A stretch of 64,000 nt of DNA, taken from positions 186,001 to 250,000 of the forward strand of contig NZ_JAOYTH010000009.1 in NCBI RefSeq assembly GCF_025847205.1, read 5' to 3'. This DNA is from Pararhizobium sp. YC-54 (lineage in GTDB: Bacteria > Pseudomonadota > Alphaproteobacteria > Rhizobiales > Rhizobiaceae). Positions 57,345 to 64,000 of the stretch are shown here, piece after piece. The notes under the pieces were generated by a model that worked only from the letters and a program-made list of their open reading frames with translations, made no database searches and was not told the origin of the DNA. Position 1 is the first letter of the stretch. Each line of letters starts with the position of its first letter. The translations under genes were made by a program, and so were the position numbers.

Positions 57345-58241
57345 ATGCCGCTAGACTGGGACAAACTGCGTATTTTCCATGCGGCGGCGGAAGCGGGATC
57401 GTTCACCCATGCGGCCGACAAGCTGCACCTGTCCCAATCGGCCATCAGCCGCCAGGTGAGCTCGCTCGAGCAGGATGTCGGCATCAAGCTGTTTCATCGC
57501 CACGCCCGCGGCCTGATCCTCACCGAACAGGGCGAAATCCTCTATCGCACCGCGCATGAAGTGCTGATGAAGCTGGAAAGCGTCAAGGTTCAGCTGACCG
57601 AGAACACCGACAAGCCGTCCGGCAAGCTGCGCATCACCACGACGGTCGGTCTTGGCCAGGGCTGGCTGACCGACAAGGTGCAGGAATTCCTGGCGCTTTA
57701 TCCCGACATGCAGGTCCAGCTGATCCTCGACAACGAGGAACTGGACGTCAACATGCGCCATGCCGATTGCGCCATCCGGCTGCGCCAGCCGCAGCAGTCC
57801 GACCTCATCCAGCGCAAGCTCTTCACCGTGCACATGCACGTCTATGCGGCACCGTCCTATATCAACAAATATGGCGAACCGCAGTCGATCGACGATCTCG
57901 ACAGCCACCGCATCATCACCTTTGGCGAGCCGGCACCCAACTATCTGCTCGACGTCAACTGGCTGGAGATCGCGGGAAGAGATTCCGACAATCCCCGCCC
58001 CTCGCATCTGCAGATCAACAGCCAGACCTCGATCAAGCGCGCCTGCCTGCTCGGCATCGGCATCGCCATGATGCCGGACTACATCGTCGGTCGCGATCCC
58101 GGCCTCATTCAACTTCCGATCGGTGCCGAGATTCCGTCGTTCGATACGTATTTCTGCTATCCGGACGAGATGAAGAACGCTGCCAAGCTGAAAGTCTTCC
58201 GCGATTTCATCGTTGCCAAGGCCCGCAACTGGGCCTTCTGA
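57345..58241 (+). CDS. lsrB: LysR-type regulator LsrB/VtlR
   Basis: A 298-residue LysR-type regulator; GGGGGACGGC precedes ATG at 57345. N-terminal helix-turn-helix: PLDWDKLRIFHAAAEAGSFT, HAADKLHLSQSAISRQVSSL. The effector domain (GKLRITTTVGLGQGWLTDKV onward) includes MRHADCAIRL, whose cysteine is of interest because LsrB of Sinorhizobium is redox-responsive. The assignment rests on sequence style and on position between trxB and the AbcR RNAs. In Brucella and Agrobacterium the orthologue VtlR controls abcR expression. Confidence 0.88.
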   Translation: MPLDWDKLRIFHAAAEAGSFTHAADKLHLSQSAISRQVSSLEQDVGIKLFHRHARGLILTEQGEILYRTAHEVLMKLESVKVQLTENTDKPSGKLRITTTVGLGQGWLTDKVQEFLALYPDMQVQLILDNEELDVNMRHADCAIRLRQPQQSDLIQRKLFTVHMHVYAAPSYINKYGEPQSIDDLDSHRIITFGEPAPNYLLDVNWLEIAGRDSDNPRPSHLQINSQTSIKRACLLGIGIAMMPDYIVGRDPGLIQLPIGAEIPSFDTYFCYPDEMKNAAKLKVFRDFIVAKARNWAF

Positions 58242-58413
58242 TGCGGCCTTCGCATCTGCACAAAAAACGTTCTCTACATTTCTTCTAGACAAACTATTGT
58301 TTTAACTTATTTTTTGCGACACCCTTGAATTTGCGAGGGTTGCAAAGAACTCAAATCGCCTGAAAATTGCGCAGGGGTGCGTCTCACACATGGCTGACAT
58401 GCATATTAAATGA

Positions 58414-58442
58414 TTGCTAGCAGCCCAAAAAACCATCATACC
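58414..58442 (+). promoter_or_regulatory. Promoter of first AbcR RNA
   Basis: TTGCTA (58414-58419), 17-bp spacer, CATACC (58437-58442), followed by the inferred transcript start near 58449. The -10 box is weak, as expected for an activator-dependent promoter. A LysR regulator encoded just upstream is the obvious candidate activator. Confidence 0.5.
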
Positions 58443-58448
58443 GACTGC

Positions 58449-58570
58449 AGCTGATGCATCTTGGTGGCTTTTTTCCTCCCAGTGCCACCGCAGCAGCTGT
58501 TCCCCTCTGGAGGTTTAATTACCTTCATAACTATAAAGGGCCCAAGTTTTTCTTGTGGCCCTCTTTTTTT
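58449..58570 (+). ncRNA. abcR: AbcR-type trans-acting small RNA, copy 1
   Basis: About 120 nt beginning AGCTGATGCATCTTGGTGGC. A first hairpin GGTGGC/GCCACC exposes the anti-Shine-Dalgarno motif CCTCCC (58475-58480) in its loop; a second region CAGCAGCTG-TTCCCCTCTGGAGG follows; the end is a Rho-independent terminator AGGGCC...GGCCCT followed by seven T (58537-58570). AbcR (alpha-r15) RNAs repress ABC-transporter mRNAs by blocking ribosome binding. Two tandem copies after lsrB and before arsR is the known arrangement in Sinorhizobium and Agrobacterium. I do not assign 1 or 2. Confidence 0.92.
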
Positions 58571-58622
58571 GCCCTGATTTCAAGAGCATCCCTATGGTTG
58601 CATAATTTCTTGGCACGCGGCA

Positions 58623-58651
58623 TTGAATTCTCCGCGGGGCTTTCCCATATC
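58623..58651 (+). promoter_or_regulatory. Promoter of second AbcR RNA
   Basis: TTGAAT (58623-58628), a 17-bp spacer, CATATC (58646-58651), seven bases before the inferred start at 58658. Closer to consensus than the promoter of the first copy. Confidence 0.6.
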
Positions 58652-58657
58652 CAGTTC

Positions 58658-58776
58658 AGCTGATGCACATGGTGGTCTTTTTCCTCCCAGTGCCACCGCA
58701 GCAGCTGTTCCCCTCTGGAGGTTTTTATAACCTTCACATCTAAAAGGGCCCTGTCCTCCAGTGGCCCTCTTTTTTT
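58658..58776 (+). ncRNA. abcR: AbcR-type trans-acting small RNA, copy 2
   Basis: About 119 nt, nearly identical to copy 1 in two blocks: AGCTGATGCA and CTTTTTCCTCCCAGTGCCAC with CGCAGCAGCTGTTCCCCTCT. The first-stem top differs (ATGGTGGTC against TTGGTGGCT), as does the stretch before the terminator. CCTCCC is at 58683-58688. The terminator is AGGGCC...GGCCCT followed by seven T. Own promoter visible, so both RNAs are made independently. Confidence 0.92.
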
Positions 58777-58845
58777 GCCCGGATTTCCCTCCCCGCCATT
58801 TTCTCGGCCGCCATTTTCACAAAGACGTGACTTGAATATCGAGAT

Positions 58846-58875
58846 ATCCCGATATATCTATCGGCATATCGGGAT
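58846..58875. promoter_or_regulatory. Candidate operator of the ArsR gene
   Basis: Perfect inverted repeat ATCCCGATAT (58846-58855) and ATATCGGGAT (58866-58875), 10-bp spacer, itself containing TCTATCGGC. Further CGATA half-sites flank it (CGAGATAT, CCGATAC). It ends 22 bp before the regulator start. Confidence 0.65.
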
Positions 58876-58897
58876 TTTCCGATACAGAGTTCGACAA

Positions 58898-59191
58898 ATG
58901 GACAAAGACGAAATCCTGAAAGCCCTGGCGCATCCCAAGCGCATCGAGATGCTCGGCTGGATGAAGGAGCCGGAGGCGCACTTCTCTAACCAGCATCATC
59001 CGCTCGATATGGGCATTTGTGCCAGCCAGTTCGAGCGCTGCGGCCTGTCGCAGTCCACCGTCTCCGGCCATCTGTCGATCCTGCAGCGTGCCGATCTCGT
59101 CACCACCAAACGCGTCGGCCAATGGATTTTCTACAAGCGGAACGAAGAAACAATCGCGGCGTTCCTGAAAGACATCGGCACCACGCTCTGA
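58898..59191 (+). CDS. ArsR-family transcriptional regulator
   Basis: A 97-residue winged-helix regulator: KDEILKALAHPKRIEMLGWM, DMGICASQFERCGLSQSTVS, GHLSILQRADLVTTKRVGQW. Cysteines in MGICASQFERCGLSQS lie in the recognition region and could sense electrophiles. It is 68 bp upstream of the alkene reductase gene on the same strand and is expected to repress it together with itself. This order after the AbcR RNAs matches other rhizobia. Confidence 0.88.
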   Translation: MDKDEILKALAHPKRIEMLGWMKEPEAHFSNQHHPLDMGICASQFERCGLSQSTVSGHLSILQRADLVTTKRVGQWIFYKRNEETIAAFLKDIGTTL

Positions 59192-59259
59192 CCGGCAGCT
59201 TTGCCCAACGCTTTATCCTCCCAAGATAAACACCCCGCAACGAACGAAAAGGACTTCCC

Positions 59260-60384
59260 ATGACTTCCCTCTTCGACCCGATCAAGATCGGCGACATTCA
59301 GCTTGCCAACCGCATCGTGATGGCGCCCCTGACGCGCAACCGCTCGCCGGGCGCTGTTCCGAACACGCTGAACGTCACCTATTACGAACAGCGCGCCTCG
59401 GCTGGCCTGCTGATCACCGAGGCGACTGCGATCACCCATCAGGGCCAGGGCTATGCCGACGTTCCCGGCCTCTATACCAAGGAGGCCCTCGACGGCTGGA
59501 GGCAAGTTACCGGCGCCGTGCACAAGGCCGGCGGCAAGATCGTCGTGCAGATGTGGCATGTCGGCCGTATCTCGCACACCTCGCTGCAGCCGAACGGCGG
59601 CAAGCCGGTGTCCGCCTCGGCGATCCAGGCCAAGTCGAAGACCTATCTGATCAACGAAGACGGCACCGGCACATTCGCCGAAACCTCCGAGCCGCGCGCC
59701 CTCGAACTCGTAGAAATTCCGGGCATCCTCGAAGACTACCGCAAGGCCGCCCGTGCAGCCATCGATGCCGGTTTTGACGGCGTGGAAATCCATGCCGCCA
59801 ACGGCTACCTGATCGACCAGTTCCTGCGCTCCGGTTCGAACGTGCGCACCGACCAGTATGGCGGCCCGATCGAAAACCGCGCCCGCTTCCTGTTTGAGGT
59901 CGTCGATGCGATCACCAGGGAAATCGGCGAAGGCCGCACCGGCATTCGCATTTCTCCGGTAACCCCGGCCAACGACAGCTCCGATCCGGATGCACAGGCG
60001 CTGTTCACCTATGTCGTCGAAGGGCTGGCGAAGTACAAGCTGTCCTACATCCACATTATCGAGGGCGCGACCGGCGGCCCGCGCGATTTCCAGCAGGGCG
60101 ATAAGCCGTTCGACTACAAAGCCTTGCAGCATGCCTATGAAAAGGCCGGCGGCAAAGCCGCATGGATGACCAACAACGGTTACGACCGCGAGCTTGCGAT
60201 CCAATCCGTCGAAGAGGGCAAGACCGACCTCGTCGCCTTCGGCAAGCCGTTCATCGCTAATCCCGACCTCGTGCAGCGCCTGAAGGACAACGCGCCGCTC
60301 AACACACCGGACCAGGCCACATTCTATGGCGGCGGCGCCAAGGGATATACCGACTATCCGCTGCTTGAGCAGCAGGTCGCGTAA
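59260..60384 (+). CDS. Old-yellow-enzyme alkene reductase
   Basis: A 374-residue FMN enzyme reducing activated C=C bonds (enones, nitro-esters, maleimides) with NAD(P)H. FMN/substrate residues: MAPLTRNRSPGAVPNTLNVT with the conserved Thr, VQMWHVGRISH, the His-Asn active pair in VEIHAANGYLIDQFLRSGSN, the conserved Tyr segment DQYGGPIENRARFLFEVVDA, and GKPFIANPDLVQRL. AAGGAC precedes the ATG. It belongs to the NemA-like group and is likely induced through the upstream ArsR regulator. Confidence 0.94.
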   Translation: MTSLFDPIKIGDIQLANRIVMAPLTRNRSPGAVPNTLNVTYYEQRASAGLLITEATAITHQGQGYADVPGLYTKEALDGWRQVTGAVHKAGGKIVVQMWHVGRISHTSLQPNGGKPVSASAIQAKSKTYLINEDGTGTFAETSEPRALELVEIPGILEDYRKAARAAIDAGFDGVEIHAANGYLIDQFLRSGSNVRTDQYGGPIENRARFLFEVVDAITREIGEGRTGIRISPVTPANDSSDPDAQALFTYVVEGLAKYKLSYIHIIEGATGGPRDFQQGDKPFDYKALQHAYEKAGGKAAWMTNNGYDRELAIQSVEEGKTDLVAFGKPFIANPDLVQRLKDNAPLNTPDQATFYGGGAKGYTDYPLLEQQVA

Positions 60385-60392
60385 ACATCCAC

Positions 60393-60624
60393 CCTCCCCT
60401 TGAGGGGCAGGGCTATCGCATATGGGCGAGCGGTTCGCTCCCTCTTTTCCCCAGCGGGAAGAAGGTGGCCCGCAGGGCCGGATGAGGGGGGCCGCTCCGG
60501 GTTTGCCGAAGCATCCCCCTCATCGCCGCGCATGCGCTCGGCACTTCTCCCCGCGGGGGAGAAGTGGGAGACCGCGGTGGCGGCCTTCGATCCATACGCG
60601 ATACCCCTGCCCTCAAGGGGGAGG
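60393..60624. repeat. Large family B-type inverted repeat
   Basis: Outer arms CCTCCCCTTGAGGGGCAGGG and CCCTGCCCTCAAGGGGGAGG enclose an inner inverted pair (CCCAGCGGGAAGAAGGTGGC...CTCCCCGCGGGGGAGAAGTG) and the shared TATCGCATATGG/CCATACGCGATA. The 278-bp gap 60385-60662 contains nothing else. Confidence 0.8.
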
Positions 60625-60662
60625 CAAACACGCCCCCAGGGCGGGATTTTTTTGACTGAAAG

Positions 60663-61472
60663 ATGTGCGCAATGTTTGATCGTTTCATCGAAGCATGGTC
60701 GCTGATGCCCGATGGAGTGCCGATCGTCACCCCTTCCAGCCGCCTCCTCGCCGTGCGCTGGAACGGCCTGCCCGCGATGCTGAAGGTTGCGACTATCGCG
60801 GAGGAAAAACGCGGCGGCCTGTTGATGCAATGGTGGGACGGCGAAGGTGCGGCGACCGTGTACGCCCATGCGGACAACGCGGTGCTGCTCGAGCGGGCTG
60901 AAGACAAGCGCTCGCTATTGACCATGGCGATGAACGGTGAAGACGACGAGGCAAGCCGGATCATTTGCGAGACTGTTCGAACGCTGCACAAGCCCCGCGC
61001 AAAACCTTACCCGGACCTTGTTCCCCTTCATGACTGGTTCCGTGCGCTAGAACCCGTTGCACTGACCCATGGCGGCATTTTCAGGACGTCTGCCGCCGTG
61101 GCAACCGGCCTGCTTGCTGAGCCCCAAGGGGCAGGCGTGCTGCACGGCGATATCCATCACAGCAATATTCTCGATTTCGAAGACCGGGGCTGGCTGGCGA
61201 TCGACCCGAAAGGGCTGCTCGGCGAGCGCGGTTACGACTATGCCAACCTGTTCTGCAACCCGGACCTGCCGGCAACCAGGGATGTGGAAAGACTGCGTCG
61301 GCAGCTTCCCGTCGTCGCCCGGGAATCCGCGCTTGCCCCGGAACGGCTGCTGCGCTGGATCGTCGCCTATGCCGGTCTTTCCGCCGCCTGGTTCATCGAG
61401 GATGGCGGCGATCCGGGGCCAGCGCTTGGCGTTGCCGAAATCGCCGTTGCGGAACTGGCCAACGGCAGCTAA
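60663..61472 (+). CDS. Aminoglycoside 6-phosphotransferase-like kinase (APH(6)/hydroxyurea kinase family)
   Basis: A 269-residue kinase-fold protein. The catalytic loop VLHGDIHHSNILDFEDRGWL then AIDPKGLLGERGYDYANLFC is the signature of the PF04655 group that includes streptomycin 6-kinases. The N-terminal lobe has AMLKVATIAEEKRGG. Many chromosomal members have no demonstrated resistance role, so treat the drug as unproven. Start: ATG at 60663 or 60672, neither with a strong ribosome binding site. Confidence 0.85.
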   Translation: MCAMFDRFIEAWSLMPDGVPIVTPSSRLLAVRWNGLPAMLKVATIAEEKRGGLLMQWWDGEGAATVYAHADNAVLLERAEDKRSLLTMAMNGEDDEASRIICETVRTLHKPRAKPYPDLVPLHDWFRALEPVALTHGGIFRTSAAVATGLLAEPQGAGVLHGDIHHSNILDFEDRGWLAIDPKGLLGERGYDYANLFCNPDLPATRDVERLRRQLPVVARESALAPERLLRWIVAYAGLSAAWFIEDGGDPGPALGVAEIAVAELANGS

Positions 61473-61556
61473 CCGGTTTCCGGTGAGGCATGATTTACCG
61501 GCTGTACAACGCCTCTATCGCGGCTTAGAGCTTCGCCAAACTGCTGGAGAGACTTG

Positions 61557-62081
61557 ATGCACCTGCGCGACGCCGAAGACGCCGACCTGCCCGCCATCCG
61601 CGACATCTACAACGATGCCGTGCTCAATACGACGGCGATCTGGAACGATACTGAGGTGGACCTTGAAAACCGCGCCACCTGGTTGGCCGACCGCAAGCGT
61701 CTCGGCTATCCGGTTCTGGTGGCCGTTACCGATGACGGCACCATTGCCGGCTATGCCTCGTTCGGCGACTGGCGCGCCTTCGACGGTTACCGTCATACGG
61801 TCGAGCATTCGGTCTACGTCGAGAAGAACCAGCGCGGCGGCGGCATCGGCAAGCTGCTGATGATCGCCCTGATCGAGCGCGCGGCCGCCTGCGGCAAGCA
61901 TGTGATGGTGGCCGGGATCGAGGCCAACAACGAAGCCTCGATCCGCCTGCATGAAAAGCTCGGCTTTAAGATCAGCGGCCAGATGAAGGAAGTCGGCACC
62001 AAGTTCGGCCGCTGGCTGGATCTCACCTTCATGCAGCTGACCCTGCCCGAGAAAACACAAGAGGCTCCAAAAAACGCCTGA
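61557..62081 (+). CDS. GNAT N-acetyltransferase (phosphinothricin/MddA-like)
   Basis: A 174-residue acetyltransferase: LRDAEDADLPAIRDIYNDAV, ENRATWLADRKRLGYPVLVA, the acetyl-CoA site VYVEKNQRGGGIGKLLMIAL (Q-R-G-G-G-I-G) and AGIEANNEASIRLHEKLGFK. GGAGAGACTTG precedes ATG at 61557. The subgroup acetylates phosphinothricin, methionine sulfoximine or sulfone. The next gene starts 35 bp downstream. Confidence 0.92.
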   Translation: MHLRDAEDADLPAIRDIYNDAVLNTTAIWNDTEVDLENRATWLADRKRLGYPVLVAVTDDGTIAGYASFGDWRAFDGYRHTVEHSVYVEKNQRGGGIGKLLMIALIERAAACGKHVMVAGIEANNEASIRLHEKLGFKISGQMKEVGTKFGRWLDLTFMQLTLPEKTQEAPKNA

Positions 62082-62116
62082 TCGATGCTATCAAGGGCCG
62101 TCGAGATGTTTGGCGG

Positions 62117-63073
62117 ATGGTTGCTGCGCGGATGAAGTACAAAAGACAGCGGCACGAACGGGCGTGGTTTGCAGCGCTGTTTGCCGCGACCTTCTGTATC
62201 GTCACGAACTCAACCCCGCCGATAGCCATCGCGCAGCCGGAATGGCGCGTGCCGCCATGCGTCTATTCCGCCACGACGGCAGGCGCGACGCTCTGCGTGC
62301 GCGCGCGCAGCTACAGCCGCGACATCTGCACGGCGCTTGGCCATTTCGCCGAAACCAACGCCCTGCCCCCCGATTTCTTTGCCCGGTTGATCTGGAAAGA
62401 AAGCCTGTTCCGGCCGGATGCCGTCAGTCCCAAGGGGGCCGAGGGCATTGCGCAGTTCATTCCCTCGACCGCCAAATTGCGCGGGCTCAACAATAGTTTC
62501 GACGCGCTGGAAGCCTTGGGGAAATCGGCCGAATACCTCGATGCGCTGCGTGACCGGTTCGGCAATCTCGGATTTGCCGCCGCCGCCTACAACGCCGGCG
62601 AAGGCGGGCTGGGCAGCTTTCTGGCGACCGGCAATCTGCCGTATGAAACGCGCGCCTATGTGCTTGCCATCACCGCTCATCCGATCGAGGAATGGAAGAA
62701 CAATCCGCCTCAGACGCTCGACCTCAGACTCGACAAGGACAAGTCGTTCTACGATGCCTGCACCGCGCTTGCCGACAAGCGGCGCCTCAAGGAGGTGGAG
62801 TTCGAGGAGGAAGGCACCTGGGCGCCCTGGGGGGCGCAGCTGTCGGCCCATTTCCAGAAATCGGTGGCACAGCGCCTGTTCATCGCCACGGTCAGCCGCA
62901 TGCCCTCGCCGCTCAACGCCGAAAAACCGCTGATCCAGCGCGAGCGCAACAGGGCTTTCGGAAACAGGCTGCGCTACACCGCCCGCATCGGCCGCCAGAC
63001 GCGGGCGGAGGCCGATGCCGTATGCTCTGAAATCCGCAAAACCGGCGGCGCCTGCATCGTCTTCAAGAACTGA
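62117..63073 (+). CDS. Lytic transglycosylase (SLT domain)
   Basis: A 318-residue exported protein; hydrophobic signal segment at about 17-38 after a basic start. The SLT domain follows: PPDFFARLIWKESLFRPDAV with the catalytic Glu, SPKGAEGIAQFIPSTAKLRG and FAAAAYNAGEGGLGSFLATG. Two cysteine pairs in the mature part may form disulfides. It cuts peptidoglycan glycan strands in the periplasm. The C-terminal 110 residues (basic, SPOR-like ending RTRAEADAVCSEIRKTGGAC) could bind the wall. Confidence 0.92.
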   Translation: MVAARMKYKRQRHERAWFAALFAATFCIVTNSTPPIAIAQPEWRVPPCVYSATTAGATLCVRARSYSRDICTALGHFAETNALPPDFFARLIWKESLFRPDAVSPKGAEGIAQFIPSTAKLRGLNNSFDALEALGKSAEYLDALRDRFGNLGFAAAAYNAGEGGLGSFLATGNLPYETRAYVLAITAHPIEEWKNNPPQTLDLRLDKDKSFYDACTALADKRRLKEVEFEEEGTWAPWGAQLSAHFQKSVAQRLFIATVSRMPSPLNAEKPLIQRERNRAFGNRLRYTARIGRQTRAEADAVCSEIRKTGGACIVFKN

Positions 63074-63165
63074 ACCGTGCCACCTCAGCGGGCCCGGACT
63101 TGCGCGGCGCCGGCAGGGGGCGCTGCCGCAATGCCGTTTCGATGCGCTGGTGGAAGGCTGGTCGC

Positions 63166-64000
63166 CTACATCGGCAGATGATCGGCATGTGCGCCGCCGG
63201 CCGGAGCCTGCGCCATCCCTTGCGATCCCCGCCGCGGTGCCAGCGCCTTGACCGAAAACAAGGCATAGATGATCAGCGGCAGGCAGACGAGATAGGATGT
63301 GCGGATGCCGGCATGTTCGGCGATGAAGCCGAGCAGCGGCGGCGCCAGGAAGAAGACAATGAACGTCACCTGACCGAGTGCCGCGACATTCACCTGCGCT
63401 GCCCTGTCGGTGCGCTGGGCCGCCGCCGAAACCGCCAGCGGATAGACGGCGCTGCATCCGGCCCCCATCAGCGAAAAGCCGAAGAGCGCGACATAGGGGT
63501 GTGGTGCCAGCCAGACGGCGATGAGGCCGATGGCCGACAGCACCAGCAGGGCCGCCGCCACCGTGCGGGCGCCAAACCGGTCGACGACCGGATCGATGAA
63601 CAGCCGCGCCATGGCCATGAAAAACGTGAACAGCGTCAGCCCGAGACCGCCGATGAAGGGTTCGACGGCAAAGACATCGCGCATATAGATTGCCGACCAG
63701 TCGATGCCGGCGCCCTCCACCAGAAAAGCGGCAACCCCGATGATGCAGAGCGGCAAGAGGCCGAGGGTCGGCACCGCAAACAGCGGCGCCTTTGCCTCAT
63801 GTGCGATAACCCGGGCCGGCGCGTTGCGGATGCCGGAAATGGCGATCGTGCCGACGACGAGGACGAAGGCGAGCGTCACGGCGAGATGGACCTGCATCGA
63901 TATTTCCGCCTGGCGCACGCCAGAGGCAATCAGCGCGGTGACGAAGAAACCGAAACTCCAGAAGCCATGCGCCCGGTTCATGATGCCCCGTCCGAGTTGC
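63166..64000 (-). CDS. MFS transporter, 5' part beyond window
   Basis: At least 277 codons. The frame continues past the right edge (QLGRGIMNRAHGFWSFGFFV), so the methionine at 63981 is internal. Eight to nine hydrophobic helices are visible, with ARLFIDPVVDRFGARTVAAA (motif A-like, second half) and FSLMGAGCSAVYPLAVSAAA. The sequence resembles the FucP/YbjJ-like MFS branch of sugar-type or unknown-substrate permeases. Lacks a family B repeat at its end; 92 bp separate it from the transglycosylase gene. Confidence 0.82.
   Translation of the reverse strand, partial: QLGRGIMNRAHGFWSFGFFVTALIASGVRQAEISMQVHLAVTLAFVLVVGTIAISGIRNAPARVIAHEAKAPLFAVPTLGLLPLCIIGVAAFLVEGAGIDWSAIYMRDVFAVEPFIGGLGLTLFTFFMAMARLFIDPVVDRFGARTVAAALLVLSAIGLIAVWLAPHPYVALFGFSLMGAGCSAVYPLAVSAAAQRTDRAAQVNVAALGQVTFIVFFLAPPLLGFIAEHAGIRTSYLVCLPLIIYALFSVKALAPRRGSQGMAQAPAGGAHADHLPM

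Noticed and set aside
58440..58780. Duplicated DNA as an insertion sequence remnant
   Set aside because: The duplicated blocks carry promoters, anti-SD loops and terminators and lie at the known AbcR locus; no transposase or inverted ends exist.
60413..60991. Minus-strand frames over the repeat and the start of the APH(6)-like gene
   Set aside because: They are products of palindromic repeat sequence and oppose a gene with a clear kinase motif.

Overview
The window looks like chromosomal DNA of an alphaproteobacterium of the Rhizobiaceae (Rhizobium, Agrobacterium or Sinorhizobium type). The evidence is a GC-rich coding style, the housekeeping neighbourhood (rpoD, dnaG, carA, carB, greA, trxB), a LpcC-like lipopolysaccharide core mannosyltransferase, a LsrB/VtlR-type LysR regulator followed by two tandem AbcR-type small RNAs, an ArsR regulator and an alkene reductase, and dispersed palindromic repeats typical of this family. 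No species is assigned. All family names come from reading the translated sequence; no database search was run.

Layout. 0-15 kb is mainly on the minus strand: a partial Tad pilus protein, a hydrolase/TPR fusion with a decayed copy of its 3' end beside it, a tRNA with CAT anticodon, small secreted and NTF2-like proteins, YjbQ, a HlyD-type membrane fusion protein with a small membrane partner, a ferric-reductase/PadR pair resembling E. coli YqjH/YqjI, two small regulator/partner gene sets, a TonB-like DUF930 protein, and an accessory two-gene unit (DUF2188 plus an unrecognised conserved protein). 15-25 kb carries rpoD, the threonine catabolic genes kbl and tdh, an SDR, recQ and a LysE exporter. 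25-31.7 kb carries an acyltransferase lodged between dnaG and a second, broken copy of the dnaG 3' end, then a BrnT/BrnA toxin-antitoxin pair, a YqeY-like gene and carA. 31.8-32.9 kb is a two-gene cassette of unknown function bracketed by about 72-bp imperfect direct repeats.

33-50 kb holds MATE and MFS exporters, tandem secreted paralogues, a zinc metallopeptidase, a zinc alcohol dehydrogenase, a GST/HxlR divergent pair, a class III nucleotide cyclase, carB, and directly after carB the headless remnant of a DUF4258 toxin-like gene with its intact DUF2283 partner. 50-56 kb is a surface-glycan region (LpcC-like, GT4, GT25, pyruvyl transferase, GT2-like) interrupted by an Lrp regulator. 56-60.4 kb is the conserved trxB - lsrB - abcR - abcR - arsR - alkene reductase block. 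The right end has an APH(6)-like kinase, a GNAT acetyltransferase, a lytic transglycosylase and a partial MFS gene.

Functional links: carA and carB together make carbamoyl phosphate although about 10 kb apart; kbl and tdh form the threonine-to-glycine route; the PadR/SIP pair is probably metal-responsive; LsrB and the AbcR RNAs are likely one regulatory circuit for transport and stress genes. The best candidates for something not yet described are the direct-repeat cassette at 31.8-32.9 kb, the DUF2188-linked pair at 14.1-14.9 kb, the dnaG-end duplication around the acyltransferase, the broken toxin/antitoxin remnant after carB, and the structured leader with a 38-codon ORF before trxB.
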